A stretch of DNA of 64,000 bases, taken from assembly GCF_040581485.1 (NCBI RefSeq), contig NC_090129.1, forward strand, positions 2,838,501 to 2,902,500. The letters are read 5' to 3'. Below, piece after piece: positions 63,135 through 64,000 of the stretch; positions within the stretch are counted from its first letter, which is position 1, and each line of letters starts with the position of its first letter. Below the pieces are notes generated by a model. That model was not told the DNA's origin. It made no database searches and saw nothing but the letters and a program-made list of their open reading frames with translations. Origin of the DNA: Linepithema humile. Taxonomy: Eukaryota; Arthropoda; Insecta; Hymenoptera; Formicidae. The position numbers were made by a program, and so were the translations under genes.

Positions 63135-63329
63135 TTAAACAATACTTTTCAATTTTACCGCGGATGTTGTATTAATGATGATAAAGCAATTATAATACAA
63201 ATCGGAAACAAATTCCAGGTGCTCTTTTATGGCATGAAAGAAACATCGCTTTCGGAAATATTTTATCGCATAGTTCAAGCATGCTTTACTCATTGCTGCG
63301 ACGATATCGTGCTCGCGTTTTAACAACAA
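63135..63329 (-). pseudogene. Possible LC8 dynein light chain relic, copy 3
   Basis: Open 64-codon segment homologous to 42883-42695 (KREHDIVAAMSKACLNYA, HAIKEHLEF, NCFIIIN). As in copy 1, the frame is closed by an upstream in-frame TAA and lacks the LC8 C-terminus. Family assignment tentative. Confidence 0.3.
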
Positions 63330-63683
63330 ACGAGCTAATTACACCACGGCGTATCTGTAGTATTCTGCAGACTGAGCAACGTCGTTAACATTTTTGTGTA
63401 CATGTATGGTACTTATGATCCCAATGCAAAATTCGATTTTTATATCCACGTGCGCAATTTAGACGAGAATTGAATGCCGAGTACTTATTTGAAAGAAAAT
63501 CACATTATTTTAAAATTGTTGCATATTATAAACGAATATAGTTATAGCACTCAATAGCTACTGCATAAACTGTTTACAATTTTTAGAAAAAAAAACAATA
63601 TCGCATATAGAAAGTTGTTGTGCATTTTTCATTCATGTTTTTATGTTTTGTAAGAAAAAAAATAAATTTTTGATATAAATCGA

Positions 63684-63821
63684 TTATTGACCACGGCTTA
63701 GCCAATTTTTAGGATTTTTCTCCATTAGTTGTGTGATATCCTGATCGGTGAAACCATTATCTTCCAAATACGGTAATACAAATTGAAGGATATGACCATA
63801 TCCATGACCGCCATACTTTAC
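63684..63821 (-). CDS. PTER: PTER-like gene, copy G (type 2), last exon only
   Basis: 46-codon terminal exon entered after a GAG acceptor (AG at 63823-63822). It encodes VKYGGHGYGHIL, then a helix-like segment and NPKNWLSRGQ followed by TAA. It matches the last exons of C and E; the intact YGGHG suggests this copy is less decayed than E. The other six exons lie beyond the window, so integrity cannot be judged. Confidence 0.8.
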   Translation of the reverse strand, partial: VKYGGHGYGHILQFVLPYLEDNGFTDQDITQLMEKNPKNWLSRGQ

Positions 63822-64000
63822 CTCAAAAATGTATAAAGTAAATTTAATTTGTTTATTTATATAATTACTTTAACTTTACAAATATATTAATAAATTTTGC
63901 TTTAACGATTAAATAGTTTATGTTCTACGTATTTACTGGTGTATAATATTGATGTAAATTAAAAATACGTGTATACCAACAAGATATCACCCGTACTTTT

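Larger units (their letters stand above)
61683..63683. other. Intergenic spacer in segment 3
   Basis: Aligns with the spacers at 41340-43172 and 50340-52315. It holds a hairpin MITE (61957-62100) and an LC8-like relic (63329-63135). No intact gene. Confidence 0.6.
56235..64000. repeat. PTER segmental duplication, segment 3 (partial)
   Basis: Third copy of the segment, with gene F (type 1) and the last exon of gene G (type 2); it runs off the window. It alone carries the 179-bp LTR-like insertion, the 159-bp hairpin MITE and the 1.8-kb LTR-like element, so these postdate its separation from segment 2. Confidence 0.85.

Overview
The window looks like insect nuclear DNA. Introns are short with GT/AG borders, intergenic DNA is AT-rich with unusually CpG-rich islands, and the gene set is metazoan (mitochondrial ABCB8, TM2D1, a peritrophin-type chitin-binding protein, PTER). 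The CpG richness and compact introns suggest Hymenoptera, perhaps an ant. That placement is inference.

Layout. 1-22.7 kb: no supportable protein-coding gene. AT-rich DNA alternates with CpG-rich islands (about 3.3-4.0, 4.9-5.9, 8.15-8.75, 9.4-9.9, 11.0-11.4, 13.1-13.5, 14.2-14.7 and 17.8-18.8 kb), GA/CT and GTC microsatellites, a palindromic RFX-like X-box and one MITE. 22.76-25.62 kb (+): a ten-exon ABCB8 gene, complete from start to stop (693 aa). 26.1-31.56 kb (-): a secreted chitin-binding protein with two Cys-rich domains and about 20 copies of a 51-residue repeat. Its reading frame carries two extra stop codons before what looks like the original end. 32.36-33.39 kb (-): a three-exon TM2D1 gene (179 aa). 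34.06-64 kb (-): a tandem array of seven seven-exon PTER (phosphotriesterase-related) genes, A to G, with G cut by the window edge.

The PTER array is the most interesting part. Copy A is an older, diverged single gene. Copies B+C, D+E and F+G are three successive copies of a roughly 9-kb segment, each holding one type-1 gene (B, D, F) and one type-2 gene (C, E, G). By eye the segments are very similar in exons, introns and spacers, and they differ by datable insertions: a 1.8-kb LTR-like element, a 179-bp LTR-like element and a 159-bp hairpin MITE, all only in the third segment. A hairpin core is inverted in the first segment. Every copy whose relevant exon is visible has lost the histidine that corresponds to metal ligand H201 of human PTER. 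Type-1 copies have also lost H230, copy A has lost D298, and copy E carries a nonsense codon plus a Glu-to-Lys change at the bridging ligand. The array therefore mixes intact reading frames with probable pseudoenzymes and one pseudogene. Each segment also carries a decayed relic that resembles LC8 dynein light chain.

The genes do not form one pathway. ABCB8 is a mitochondrial inner-membrane transporter, TM2D1 a small membrane protein, the chitin-binding protein extracellular, and the PTER genes metal-dependent amidohydrolase-fold proteins (human PTER is an N-acetyltaurine hydrolase). ABCB8 and the chitin-binding gene converge, with their poly(A) signals less than 300 bases apart.
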